From Oscillatoria nigro-viridis PCC 7112 (GTDB lineage Bacteria; Cyanobacteriota; Cyanobacteriia; Cyanobacteriales; Microcoleaceae), in NCBI RefSeq assembly GCF_000317475.1, contig NC_019729.1, positions 6,214,501 through 6,278,500 on the forward strand: a stretch of 64,000 bases of DNA. Direction: 5' to 3'. Below, piece by piece: positions 53,392 to 62,004 of the stretch. Numbering within the stretch: the stretch's first letter is position 1; every line of letters starts with the position of its first letter. Under the pieces are notes generated by a model. That model saw only the letters and a program-made list of their open reading frames with translations, searched no databases and was not told where the DNA came from. Made by a program: the position numbers and the translations under genes.

Positions 53392-56163
53392 ATGTCTCTG
53401 CCAAACTCATCCCTGAATCTATTTAAACTTAAGCGCAAACTTTCCCTGCGATCGCTCTTGATTGTCCCGTTTGTTCTACAAATCTTTGCAGCAGTTGGAT
53501 TAACGGGATATATTTCTCTGAGAAATGGACAGAAGGCAGTCAATGATGTTGCCAGTCAGTTGCGACAAGAGATGAGCGATCGCCTCAACCTGCAAGTTCT
53601 AAACTATTTGGAAAAACCTTATATTGCCGGACAAGTGATCGTAGCTGCCGCCCAAGAGGGTCAGCTTGATTTAACAGATTTCACCAAACTGGAACGAACT
53701 TTGTGGCGGTTAGTCAGCCAAAATACCCTCGAAGACGTGCAAATTGGTTTAGAGGACGGCACGAATATTGCCCTAGATACAACAATCAATGACGGCATCG
53801 TTTCTCGCCTCAGTGACAAAGCGCGTCTACCTCAACGCCGATTCTACAAACTTGACGATCGAGGTCAACGGATCGCACTGCTCAAAACTCAGGCAGAGTT
53901 TGACCCTCGGACTCGACCCTGGTATCAAGTTGTACAGGAAGCTGGAAAACCAGCCTGGACATCTGTGCCCTACGTCAGCAGTTCGTATAACTCGGCTACG
54001 CTGGGTCTATCCCAGCCGATTTACAATCGCGATGGAACGTTACTAGGGGTGCAAAAAAGCACCTTTCGGCTGGACAAGATTCATCGTTTTCTGAGCGAGT
54101 TGAAGGTGGGCAAAACGGGACAAACGTTTATCGTAGATCGATCGGGCAATCTGATTGCCAGTTCAACGATCGGTCAGCCTTACATTATCGATCTTAAAAA
54201 TGAGGAGTTGCAACAAATTCCTGCCGTCAAGTCTGAAAGTTCTGTAATTCGTGCCACAGCGCAAGCTATCCTCGATCGATTTAGCAACTTCAACGCTATT
54301 GCACAGAATCAACAGCTTGATTTTATGCTAGCAAACCAACGGCAGTTCGTGCAGGTTTCCGCAATTCGAGACGAACGAGGTATCGATTGGCTCAGTGTCG
54401 TTGTGGTACCCGAATCAGATTTCATGGCACAAATCAATGCCAATACTCGCACCACAATTTTGCTGTGTCTAGGGGCTTTGGTGGTGACGACTATACTGGG
54501 TCTTTTTACTTCGCGTTGGATTACCAAACCGATTTTGCAGCTACAAACAGCCAGTCAGGCGATTAGTTCGGGACAGTTGGATCAAACACTTCAGGTGCAA
54601 GGAATTAGTGAATTAGAATCGCTGGCAGATTCCTTTAACCAGATGGCAGGTCAACTCAAAACCTCCTTTATCGAACTGGAAAGCCGTGTCGAGGAACGCA
54701 CCGCAGAACTGCAAGAAGCAAAACAGGTAGCTGATGGCGCGAACCAAGCAAAAAGCGAATTTCTCGCCAACATGAGCCACGAACTCCGCACTCCCCTCAA
54801 CGGCATTTTGGGCTATGCTCAAATCCTCAACCGCAGCAGCGCATTGCCAGCAAAAGAACGTCATGGGGTAGAGGTCATTCACCAGTGCGGTTCTCATTTG
54901 CTGACGCTGATTAACGATGTGTTGGACTTGTCCAAAATTGAAGCCGGCAAATTAGAACTCACACCTCAAGCGATTCACTTTCCCTCATTCCTCCAAGGTG
55001 TGGCTGAAATCTGCCGCATTCGTGCCGATCAAAAAGGCATTGACTTTGTTTACGAGCCCGATCCGCAGTTGCCGGAAGGGGTTTTTGCCGATGAAAAACG
55101 GCTGCGTCAGGTGTTACTCAACTTGGTGGGAAATGCGATTAAATTCACCGACAAAGGTTCTGTTACGATCGAGGTTGCCGTAGTTGAGAATCATCCCAAT
55201 CCGTCCACTCGCTTTTTCAAATTTCAAGTTGAGGATACGGGCGTAGGAATTGCGCCCGATCAATTGGATAAAATTTTCCAGGCTTTTGAACAAGTGGGCG
55301 ATCGCAAGCGCCAAGCCGAGGGCACGGGTTTAGGATTGGCGATCAGCCAAAGAATTGTCCAACTCATGAACGGAGAAATCCAAGTTAAAAGCCAACCCGG
55401 AGTCGGCAGTGAGTTCTTTTTTGAGGTGGAACTGGCGATCGCCACCGATTGGGCACAGCAAAACTCCTTCACAACTGGAAAACAAATTATTGGTTACGAA
55501 GGACAACGGCGCAGCATACTTGTGGTAGACGATCGTTGGGAAAACCGAGCCGTTCTGGTCAACTTGTTAGAACCACTAGGATTTCAAGTTAGCGAGGCAG
55601 AAAATGGACAAGCAGGATTGGAAAAAATCCGACAGTCTCAACCTGACTTAGTGATTATAGACTTGGCAATGCCAGTCATGGACGGCTTTGAACTGCTCAA
55701 ACAAATTCGCAGTGCAAATGATTTGCAACACCAGAAGATCGTAGTCTCTTCTGCATCAGTATCACAAGCCTATCGACAGATGAGTTTAGATGCAGGGGGA
55801 AATGATTTCCTGGCCAAGCCAGTGGAAGTCAGTGAATTATTTAACCTCTTAGCCACTCATTTGGCATTAAAGTGGAAATACGGAATCGCAGCGTCAAACG
55901 ACTCGGGGCCATCCACTCCAACGACTGCTTTACAGAAGCCAGAAGGGATTATTCCTTCTCCTGGAGAGTTAAAGACGTTACTAGAACTGGCAGAGCAAGG
56001 CAACTTAAAACGGCTACGAGAACACACAGAGTATCTTGCTCGCTCTAACCCTCGTTACGCTGATTTTGCCTCACAAATTCTTCAGCTTGCCAAGCAATTT
56101 AAAGACGAAGAAATTGAAGAGTTGCTAAAACAACACCTCACAGAGAAAAAAGCCGATGTCTAG
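53392..56163 (+). CDS. Hybrid sensor histidine kinase: Cache - HAMP - HisKA - HATPase - REC
   Basis: About 923 residues from ATG at 53392 (a TTG 18 codons earlier is less likely). Helix 1 ([20 protein letters not shown], about 21-42) and helix 2 ([20 protein letters not shown], about 352-373) bracket a periplasmic double-Cache sensor with [24 protein letters not shown] is about 375-440. HisKA phospho-His in [19 protein letters not shown] (about 469). HATPase: [40 protein letters not shown]. Receiver about 715-835 with phospho-Asp in [15 protein letters not shown] and Lys in [14 protein letters not shown]-terminal helical tail of about 80 residues has no Hpt His. Overlaps the next gene by 8 bp; signal unknown. 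Confidence 0.92.
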   Translation: MSLPNSSLNLFKLKRKLSLRSLLIVPFVLQIFAAVGLTGYISLRNGQKAVNDVASQLRQEMSDRLNLQVLNYLEKPYIAGQVIVAAAQEGQLDLTDFTKLERTLWRLVSQNTLEDVQIGLEDGTNIALDTTINDGIVSRLSDKARLPQRRFYKLDDRGQRIALLKTQAEFDPRTRPWYQVVQEAGKPAWTSVPYVSSSYNSATLGLSQPIYNRDGTLLGVQKSTFRLDKIHRFLSELKVGKTGQTFIVDRSGNLIASSTIGQPYIIDLKNEELQQIPAVKSESSVIRATAQAILDRFSNFNAIAQNQQLDFMLANQRQFVQVSAIRDERGIDWLSVVVVPESDFMAQINANTRTTILLCLGALVVTTILGLFTSRWITKPILQLQTASQAISSGQLDQTLQVQGISELESLADSFNQMAGQLKTSFIELESRVEERTAELQEAKQVADGANQAKSEFLANMSHELRTPLNGILGYAQILNRSSALPAKERHGVEVIHQCGSHLLTLINDVLDLSKIEAGKLELTPQAIHFPSFLQGVAEICRIRADQKGIDFVYEPDPQLPEGVFADEKRLRQVLLNLVGNAIKFTDKGSVTIEVAVVENHPNPSTRFFKFQVEDTGVGIAPDQLDKIFQAFEQVGDRKRQAEGTGLGLAISQRIVQLMNGEIQVKSQPGVGSEFFFEVELAIATDWAQQNSFTTGKQIIGYEGQRRSILVVDDRWENRAVLVNLLEPLGFQVSEAENGQAGLEKIRQSQPDLVIIDLAMPVMDGFELLKQIRSANDLQHQKIVVSSASVSQAYRQMSLDAGGNDFLAKPVEVSELFNLLATHLALKWKYGIAASNDSGPSTPTTALQKPEGIIPSPGELKTLLELAEQGNLKRLREHTEYLARSNPRYADFASQILQLAKQFKDEEIEELLKQHLTEKKADV

Positions 56164-57487
56164 TCCTGAATTAATTCTTGTGGTGGATGATACCCCTGCG
56201 AACTTAGAAGTGGTTTGTGAAACCTTAAGTGATGCGGGGTATGAAGTAGCAACCGCAATCAACGGCGATCGCGCTCTTAAGAGAGTCCAAGCTTATCCTC
56301 CCGATCTGATATTGCTCGATGTTCAAATGCCAGGAATTGACGGCTTTGAAACCTGCAAACGTCTGAAGGCAGATCCGAAAACAGCCAGTATTCCCATCAT
56401 TTTTATGACCGCTCTCTCCGATGCCGACAGTAAGGTGAAAGGATTTGACTTGGGTGCAGTGGACTACATCACCAAACCATTTCAAGAACAAGAGGTGCTG
56501 GCACGGGTGAAAACTCATTTGCAGCTAAGACAGTTAACTAAAAATCTCGAACAGCGTGTAGCTGAGCAAACGGCTGATTTAGAAGCAGCACTCACACAAC
56601 TTCAACAGTCTCAGCTTCATTTAGTCCACAGGGAAAAAATGTCTGCTTTGGGCAATTTAGTGGCGGGTGTCGCGCACGAGATTAATAACCCGCTTGGCTT
56701 TATTGTTGGCAATCTGAAACCCGCTCAGGACTATATTAAAGACCTCTTTCAACTGCTCGCTCTCTACCAACAAGAACTCCCTAATCCGAGTGCCGCGCTA
56801 CAGGCTTTTTTGGAGGAAATAGACTTGGAATATTTACAAGAGGATTTACCTAAGTTAATCGATTCGATGCAAGAAGGAGTCGATCGCATTCACACAATCA
56901 GCAGCAGTTTAAGAACCTTCTCGCGTTCTGATTGCGATCGCCCCATTCATTACAATATCCACGACGGGATTGACAGCACGATCTTGATTCTCAAGCATCG
57001 CCTCAAAGCCAACGAATGTCGCCCGGAAATTCAAGTCATCACAGACTATGGCGATCTGCCGCAGGTAGAATGCTTTGCCGGACAGTTGAATCAGGTATTT
57101 ATGAATGTGCTGGCCAATGCGATCGATGCCCTTGAGGAATCAAATAAAGGACGCAGTTTTGCTCAGATCGAAGCCAACCCCAACCAGATTACTGTCAAAA
57201 CCCAATTGTCGGAATCTCAGGCAGCGATCCGAATTCACGATAATGGGATTGGCATGACGGATGCGGTGAAGCAAAAAATTTTTGAGTATCTGTTTACCAC
57301 CAAAGGCGTGGGGCAAGGAACAGGGCTGGGATTGGCGATCGCTCATCAAATCGTAGTCCAGAAACACTCTGGAACTCTAGAAGTCAACTCAACTTTAGGT
57401 GAAGGTACAGAGTTTGTGATTTCAATTCCGCTGAAGGATCTCGCGGTAAAAGACATTCAGGCAAGGATCGGCGTTGACGCAGCATAA
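56156..57487 (+). CDS. Response regulator-histidine kinase fusion (REC - coiled coil - HisKA - HATPase)
   Basis: 443 residues, no membrane helix. Receiver about 5-120: ILVVDDTPANLEVVCETLSD, phospho-Asp in LILLDVQMPGIDGF, and Lys in VDYITKPFQEQEV. Coiled coil about 125-165. HisKA-type with HREKMSALGNLVAGVAHEIN (phospho-His in AHEINNP), and HATPase with LNQVFMNVLANAIDA, IHDNGIGM and [19 protein letters not shown]. Its ATG lies inside the last codons of the upstream kinase, so the two are coupled; the upstream kinase is the obvious phosphodonor to this receiver. No DNA-binding output in either, so the relay must end elsewhere. Confidence 0.92.
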   Translation: MSSPELILVVDDTPANLEVVCETLSDAGYEVATAINGDRALKRVQAYPPDLILLDVQMPGIDGFETCKRLKADPKTASIPIIFMTALSDADSKVKGFDLGAVDYITKPFQEQEVLARVKTHLQLRQLTKNLEQRVAEQTADLEAALTQLQQSQLHLVHREKMSALGNLVAGVAHEINNPLGFIVGNLKPAQDYIKDLFQLLALYQQELPNPSAALQAFLEEIDLEYLQEDLPKLIDSMQEGVDRIHTISSSLRTFSRSDCDRPIHYNIHDGIDSTILILKHRLKANECRPEIQVITDYGDLPQVECFAGQLNQVFMNVLANAIDALEESNKGRSFAQIEANPNQITVKTQLSESQAAIRIHDNGIGMTDAVKQKIFEYLFTTKGVGQGTGLGLAIAHQIVVQKHSGTLEVNSTLGEGTEFVISIPLKDLAVKDIQARIGVDAA

Positions 57488-57585
57488 CAAATCGTTGCAG
57501 CGGCAGCATAAAGATGATTGATAGCGCCCCTTCAAACCATCCAAACTATTGATATAGTAGTACGCGGTGCAAAAAACGGTAAAAC

Positions 57586-57775
57586 ATGACAGCCACAAAT
57601 CTCGTCAATAAATTTGAGTACAAACCCCTATACAAGCCAAATCAATTAATTTGCGGAACCGGGCAAACAGCCATAGTCAGCGGCCCGACAGTAAAAAGTG
57701 CGATCCTCTCGCCCGGGCTGCACTAACGGCAAAAATTTACAAGCTCAAGAATATGCTGCGATCGGGTAACTTTAC
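57586..57775 (+). pseudogene. Relic of an N-terminal gene end (possibly a cyanobacterial DUF4346-type protein)
   Basis: ATG at 57586 opens 46 codons, EYKPLYKPNQLICGTGQTAI then VSGPTVKSAI. The frame stops at 57726, and a shifted frame continues as QAQEYAAIG, stop, LY. The two pieces fit the opening of proteins I recall as thymidylate-synthase-like/DUF4346 in cyanobacteria (GQTAVVTGWTVK ... EYAVIGQLYSPTRG). The match is from memory and is tentative. The downstream part of the gene is missing. Confidence 0.4.
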
Positions 57776-57778
57776 TAG

Positions 57779-57820
57779 GACTCAGGTTTTAGCGTAGCTG
57801 TCAACGAATTATTAGCTTGA
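57779..57820 (+). pseudogene. Relic of the C-terminal end of an Uma2 gene
   Basis: Reads DSGFSVAVNELLA stop. The intact Uma2 gene at 51689 ends TGFSVAVSELLA stop, so this is the last 13 codons of a paralogue, fused to the preceding relic. Confidence 0.7.
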
Positions 57821-57905
57821 AAAACTTGCCAAGAATGCCATCTTATGAAATAATTTAAAATGTTAAATTTTTCAACTAGAGCGAGCTTCAAAAATAAAAA
57901 TATAT

Positions 57906-59990
57906 ATGGATAGATTTCGAGTAGAAGTTATTTCTCAAACACCAAATCCTCAGCAAGTAATTTACGCAGCCCTCCATCAAGACTATACCGAGAATTTCGT
58001 GTTTGACGAGCGCGATTCCTGGCCCTGTGAGGCAGAATGCGGAGAAATTATCGTAAAAAGGCTCTTAGCTGGCGATCGGGGGCATTACGGCCCCTTAGAA
58101 CATCCCCAAATTATCTTTAATTGTGGCTATTTTCCCCACAGTGTCATGCAGCAAGCCAGGACACATCGGGTAGGAGTATCCTTTGATGTGCAATGTCTTG
58201 CTGCTGATACCGCAATCACTTTTGTTGATTGCGAGGGAAGTGCTGGCAAGAAAAATTTGAGCAAAACTATTGGAGAACTGTATGACCTTTGGACTAATGG
58301 GGAAAAAGCGATTCGTTCTCGGTCTATTCGAGGTCGAAATGGTGAACCACCAGGCGAATATCGTCGTGACTGCAAGCAAAGAATCCGTAAAATGCGCTTG
58401 CGAGTTTTAAATGAACAAACTGGCTTGTTTGAAGTGGGTCATATCAAAGATGTAATGTGTAGCGGTATTCAACCCGTTTATAAAGTTACATTGGAAGATG
58501 GCAAGACTTTAGAGTGTACTACCAATCACCGTTTATTCACCGCAAGCGGTTGGCAAACAATGAAAGATGCGGTTGGATTGACAACCGCATCTGATGGCAA
58601 TGTCGTTAGCATAGCCAAAAACTCCTATGTCATGTGCAATGGTTTATCAGTGACGGACGATAGGCTTTACACAGACAAATCATGGCTAGAAGCCCAAATC
58701 GCAAAAGGATTAACTATCAAAGAAATTGCTGGTTTATCGGCTTGCTCTATTGCTACGGTTAAAGTATGGATTGATAAATTTGAGTTGTCTTTAAAATGCT
58801 CTAGTCCACATTATCTTGACAATCATAAACCTTGGAATTACAATCCTCATGCCCTCTATCGCAACAAGGCTTGGTTGGTAGAGCAACTTAATCAAGGACT
58901 GCACGCCGATGAAATAGCGACTTTAGCTAACTGTTCAATTGAGGCGGTTAAAAAATGGATCTATGCTTATGGATTGTCTCTAAATAAGCGAAAACCTGGA
59001 AGAGATGAACCTTGGAATAAAGGTAAAGGAGGTTATCAACTTAACCTCTCTGAAGAAAGCCGCCAGAGACGAATCGAAAATGCAAAAATCTACACGCAAA
59101 GAGGTGCTGAGTCTAATTTTTGGAAAGGTGGTACTTCTACGGATCGAGAATTAATTGGCGCTTGGACGCGGCAAATTGCGCCCCAAGTCCATAAAAAGTT
59201 TGATTTTATTTGCCAGAAATGTGCTGTCAGAGGTGGTGTTCTTCACGCCCATCACTTAATACCAGTTTTTGCAGATAAATCTCTTGCTTATGATTTTGAT
59301 AATCTAGTGACTTTCTGCAAAGAATGTCACGAATATATTCATCAAAAAAACTTAGAGCTTGAATTTGCTAAAGCTTACTCGCCAATATTAGAGCCGGAAA
59401 ATTGGCAAGTCAAGCCAAAGCAAAAAGGGAGAAAATTGCGTTCTCATCCCGTAAAAGTCAAGAGTGTTGAATATATTGGCGAACAAATGACTTATGACCT
59501 AGAGGTGGATGGTGAATGGCATAATTTTGTTGCTAATGGTTTAGTAGTACATAATTCCCTGCGCTATACAGGCAATCAATTTCTGGATGTAGCAGTTGGC
59601 AAAAAAGATATAGAAGATATTTTTTACCTGCGTCCAGTAGATTATTATACAGACCGCGAAGGCAAAAAATACTACTATTCTCCCGAACAAAGACAACAAG
59701 ATTTACAGTGGTGTCTAGAAGCAGCTAAACGTTATAAAATTGACTTCGACGGCGGTATGTCCGAAGAACACGCCAGAGGCAAATTACCCTTTGACTACCG
59801 CCAGCATTTTGTAGTCAGTTTCAATTTAAGGTCTTTCCTGCATTTTTCTGACTTGAGAAATAAGAAAAATGCTCAACTGGAAATTCAAAAACTCTGCGAA
59901 ATGATGTGGCCTCATTTTGAGAAGTGGGCACCCGACATTGCGAAGTGGTACACAACAAATCGTCTGGGAAAAGCAAGGCTAGCACCGTAA
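57906..59990 (+). CDS. thyX: Flavin-dependent thymidylate synthase with an intein
   Basis: 694 codons: 96 of N-extein, a 454-residue intein (58194-59555), 144 of C-extein. Joined exteins give 240 residues, the usual ThyX size, and make dTMP from dUMP using FAD, NADPH and methylene-tetrahydrofolate. N-extein ends QARTHRVGVSFDVQ; C-extein begins SLRYTGNQFLDVA. The ThyX motif R-H-R-x7-S (here T-H-R ... S) is therefore cut just before its Ser, so enzyme activity depends on splicing. The C-terminus has GKLPFDYRQHFVVSFNLRSF (substrate/FAD site). Standing first in a thyX-dut-dCMP deaminase cluster. No Shine-Dalgarno is evident at ATG 57906. Confidence 0.95.
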   Translation: MDRFRVEVISQTPNPQQVIYAALHQDYTENFVFDERDSWPCEAECGEIIVKRLLAGDRGHYGPLEHPQIIFNCGYFPHSVMQQARTHRVGVSFDVQCLAADTAITFVDCEGSAGKKNLSKTIGELYDLWTNGEKAIRSRSIRGRNGEPPGEYRRDCKQRIRKMRLRVLNEQTGLFEVGHIKDVMCSGIQPVYKVTLEDGKTLECTTNHRLFTASGWQTMKDAVGLTTASDGNVVSIAKNSYVMCNGLSVTDDRLYTDKSWLEAQIAKGLTIKEIAGLSACSIATVKVWIDKFELSLKCSSPHYLDNHKPWNYNPHALYRNKAWLVEQLNQGLHADEIATLANCSIEAVKKWIYAYGLSLNKRKPGRDEPWNKGKGGYQLNLSEESRQRRIENAKIYTQRGAESNFWKGGTSTDRELIGAWTRQIAPQVHKKFDFICQKCAVRGGVLHAHHLIPVFADKSLAYDFDNLVTFCKECHEYIHQKNLELEFAKAYSPILEPENWQVKPKQKGRKLRSHPVKVKSVEYIGEQMTYDLEVDGEWHNFVANGLVVHNSLRYTGNQFLDVAVGKKDIEDIFYLRPVDYYTDREGKKYYYSPEQRQQDLQWCLEAAKRYKIDFDGGMSEEHARGKLPFDYRQHFVVSFNLRSFLHFSDLRNKKNAQLEIQKLCEMMWPHFEKWAPDIAKWYTTNRLGKARLAP
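58194..59555 (+). other. Intein in ThyX with HNH homing-endonuclease domain
   Basis: Residues 97-550 of the precursor. Block A begins CLAADTAITFVDCEG (Cys1); block B TTNHRLFTASGW has the T-x-x-H; block F/G ends EVDGEWHNFVANGLVVHN, with His-Asn before Ser+1, so all splicing residues are present. Between them are two related helix-turn-helix-like segments (KEIAGLSACSIATVKVWIDK and ADEIATLANCSIEAVKKWIY), a basic linker, and an HNH nuclease: CQKCAVRGGVLHAHHLIPVF, then NLVTFCKECHEYIHQ. The nuclease and its HTHs probably recognise intein-less thyX alleles. Confidence 0.93.
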
Positions 59991-60003
59991 TATACAGGGT
60001 ACT

Positions 60004-60091
60004 CCAGGTTTGTGAAGTGTAGTAGGGACACCGTACCGTGCCTTGTCCCTACGGGGATTGAGCGATAGGCTGGTATACTTCACAAACGTGG
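60004..60091. repeat. MITE-like inverted repeat between thyX and dut
   Basis: CCAGGTTTGTGAAGTGTA on the left and, in reverse from the right, CCACGTTTGTGAAGTATA. Inner arms TAGGGACA and TGTCCCTA. No coding content. Confidence 0.7.
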
Positions 60092-60127
60092 AATCTGCTG
60101 TAGCCGAAGGTAGAAGGAAGAAACAAG

Positions 60128-60562
60128 ATGAAATTAAAAATTCTGCAACTGCATGAATTAGCGATAATCCCCCAATATGCCCATGATACTGATGCTGGAC
60201 TGGACTTATTTTCTATAGATGAATTAGAAATTGCTGCTGGAGAAAGCAAGTTAATTCATACAGGTATATCCATAGAACTACCTGAAAAAACAGAAGCCCA
60301 AATTCGTCCCAGAAGCGGTTTAGCTCTCAAGCACCAAATCACTGTACTCAATGCACCAGGAACAATAGATGAGGGCTATCGAGGCGAAATCAAAGTAATC
60401 TTAATCAATCACGGTCAAACTTCTTTTCAAGTGACAAAAGGCATGAAAATTGCTCAAATGGTAATCGCGCCGGTAATTCGCGTGGAAATTGAAGAAGTAA
60501 AAATGTTAAGTACCAGCTCTAGGGGAGATAATGGATTTGGCTCGACTGGAATCTCGCCATAA
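60128..60562 (+). CDS. dut: dUTP diphosphatase
   Basis: 144 residues, trimeric-type dUTPase making dUMP from dUTP. The five motifs can be seen: [11 protein letters not shown] (I), [10 protein letters not shown] (II), [20 protein letters not shown] (III), [11 protein letters not shown] (IV) and [12 protein letters not shown] (V). A Shine-Dalgarno-like AAGGAAGA precedes the ATG. It supplies dUMP to the ThyX encoded just upstream. Confidence 0.95.
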   Translation: MKLKILQLHELAIIPQYAHDTDAGLDLFSIDELEIAAGESKLIHTGISIELPEKTEAQIRPRSGLALKHQITVLNAPGTIDEGYRGEIKVILINHGQTSFQVTKGMKIAQMVIAPVIRVEIEEVKMLSTSSRGDNGFGSTGISP

Positions 60563-60600
60563 ATGACTTGTCTCGATACAGTTATAATTCTACATTTTAA

Positions 60601-61185
60601 ATGGACAATACACCAGACAACTACGAACCCCCTCAAAGACCAAACTGGGACGAATACTTTTTAATGTTGGCCAAATTAGCCGCAACTCGATCGACTTGTT
60701 TGGCTTTTCCTGTAGGCGCAGTGATAACTAAAAACAAGCAAGTTTTAGCAACGGGTTACAACGGTTCGCCGTCAGGTTCGGCACACTGTACAACTCAAGG
60801 CTTCTGCTATCCCGGTTTGAGTAGTTGCGACGCCAGCAAAATTTTGCCGTCAAGGGCGGTTCACGCAGAAGCAAATGCGATCGCCAAAGCTGCTAAACAC
60901 GGTATATCTACTGCTGGGGCCAGTATTTACGTCACCTTAGAACCCTGCATCTATTGTTTGAAATTAGTCATTGCGGCTGGAATTCGAGAAGTGTTTTACG
61001 AAACGAGTTTTAACAGCGGAGAAAAAGCTGCTTTGAGAGATACTTTTATCAGTGAAGGTATTGTTGAGTTAAAACAAATTCAGCTATCTGAAGATACAGC
61101 AAAAAAGGCGGCTTTGTTTTTATTGCATCCTACATCTGTGTCCAAAGACGCTGTAACAGGAATTGTAGGCCCAGGCAAACAATAA
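60601..61185 (+). CDS. dCMP deaminase (cytidine/deoxycytidylate deaminase family)
   Basis: 194 residues. Zinc site residues: the His-Ala-Glu of SRAVHAEANAIAKAAKHG and the P-C-x-x-C of VTLEPCIYCLKLVIAAGI. Substrate-side motif VLATGYNGSPSGSAHCT identifies the dCMP deaminase group (also called ComE-type in Gram-positives). It makes dUMP from dCMP, a second source of substrate for ThyX. It starts 38 bp after dut in the same direction, forming a dTMP operon with it; thyX lies 137 bp upstream of dut. Confidence 0.93.
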   Translation: MDNTPDNYEPPQRPNWDEYFLMLAKLAATRSTCLAFPVGAVITKNKQVLATGYNGSPSGSAHCTTQGFCYPGLSSCDASKILPSRAVHAEANAIAKAAKHGISTAGASIYVTLEPCIYCLKLVIAAGIREVFYETSFNSGEKAALRDTFISEGIVELKQIQLSEDTAKKAALFLLHPTSVSKDAVTGIVGPGKQ

Positions 61186-61193
61186 AACCTAAC

Positions 61194-61236
61194 CCCCCCA
61201 ACCTCTCTGTTTGCACAGGGGTTGGGGAAAGATTTT
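61194..61236 (+). terminator. Terminator-like hairpin after the dCMP deaminase gene
   Basis: CCCCCCAACCTCTCTGT and ACAGGGGTTGGGG form a stem, followed by AAAGATTTTT. It lies about ten bases after the stop. Confidence 0.6.
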
Positions 61237-61554
61237 TACCGCCTCAAAGCTAGCTGTGAGACGGGCATTTTCTCAAGCTTTATCTTGCTGTCTGGAACGC
61301 TTCAGGATGCTGATGACTTCTCCGGGATTGCGAGTTCGCGTCAACTTGCTTGCGCGTTCCTACTTCGGCTGTCCCCAAACTGTGCAAGCGGTGAATGATG
61401 CCCTTAACCCATTTGGGATCGCCGAGCTCTCATCATGCGGTTGGCCGGCTTGCCGGAAATCGTTAAAGCGTCGGCGACAACGCTAGCAGGGGAGCGATCG
61501 GCTTGTGCAGGTAATTTCTCTGACATAGGGTTTTACCAAGTTTCTAACCAAATA
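61237..61554. other. Intergenic, no gene supported
   Basis: GC-richer than its flanks and open in several frames, but none resembles a known family. A minus-strand frame around 61265-61345 (KLTRTRNPGEVISILKRSR) might be the end of an old gene; it has an in-frame stop just upstream. Confidence 0.35.
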
Positions 61555-61574
61555 ATGTTTGTAACTACAAACAT
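61555..61574. promoter_or_regulatory. Palindromic operator-like site 1
   Basis: ATGTTTGTAACTACAAACAT, a 20-bp near-perfect palindrome, 57 bp before the XRE gene. It shares both half-sites with site 2 at 61588. Confidence 0.7.
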
Positions 61575-61587
61575 CATACCTTACTTG

Positions 61588-61607
61588 ATGTTTATAGTTA
61601 CAAACAT
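61588..61607. promoter_or_regulatory. Palindromic operator-like site 2
   Basis: ATGTTTATAGTTACAAACAT, 33 bp from site 1 centre to centre, about three helical turns, and 24 bp before the XRE start codon. Probably bound by the encoded regulator itself. Confidence 0.7.
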
Positions 61608-61630
61608 TTACGTCCTTAAAATCCTCTGAG

Positions 61631-61903
61631 ATGATTGGAGGCATGGGAAAAGCAGGAAAAGCACTCAGGCAAGTCTTAGGAACTTACGGTATCAGCCAAA
61701 ATCGCCTCGCGGTGACAATGGGCATTAATCGATCTACTGTTTACCAGTGGGTGAACGAAGTTAGCGATCCTCTAGCTGAAGCGGTAACGGAAATAGTCAA
61801 AGCTTTAGAAAATATTGATGAAGCTGCTGCGGAAGATTTTATCAATCTGTATCTGGGGCGATTCCTTGAGAAAAACGATCTTCGGGAGGAGGACAACAGT
61901 TAA
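61631..61903 (+). CDS. XRE-family helix-turn-helix regulator
   Basis: 90 residues. The HTH_3/XRE DNA-binding domain spans about 8-65: LRQVLGTYGISQNRLAVTMG, INRSTVYQWVNEVSDPLAEA. A short helical tail (EAAAEDFINLYLGRFLEKND) may dimerise. ATG at 61631 or 61643; GGAGG lies between them, too close to serve the second. Two 20-bp palindromes in front suggest self-regulation. No toxin partner adjoins, so a lone transcription factor is more likely than an antitoxin. Confidence 0.85.
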   Translation: MIGGMGKAGKALRQVLGTYGISQNRLAVTMGINRSTVYQWVNEVSDPLAEAVTEIVKALENIDEAAAEDFINLYLGRFLEKNDLREEDNS

Positions 61904-62004
61904 ATTTAAGGAACTCGGCGATCGAGCCAAGCTCTAGTTTATAAGCCAGAGCTTAAGCCTTCTTCTGATATAATTCGAGACGCATTATTTTGGCTTGTGA
62001 CTAA

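Noticed and set aside
61211-61486. 91-codon plus-strand frame after the dCMP deaminase gene
   Set aside because: Starts inside the terminator hairpin, odd composition, no recognisable domain.
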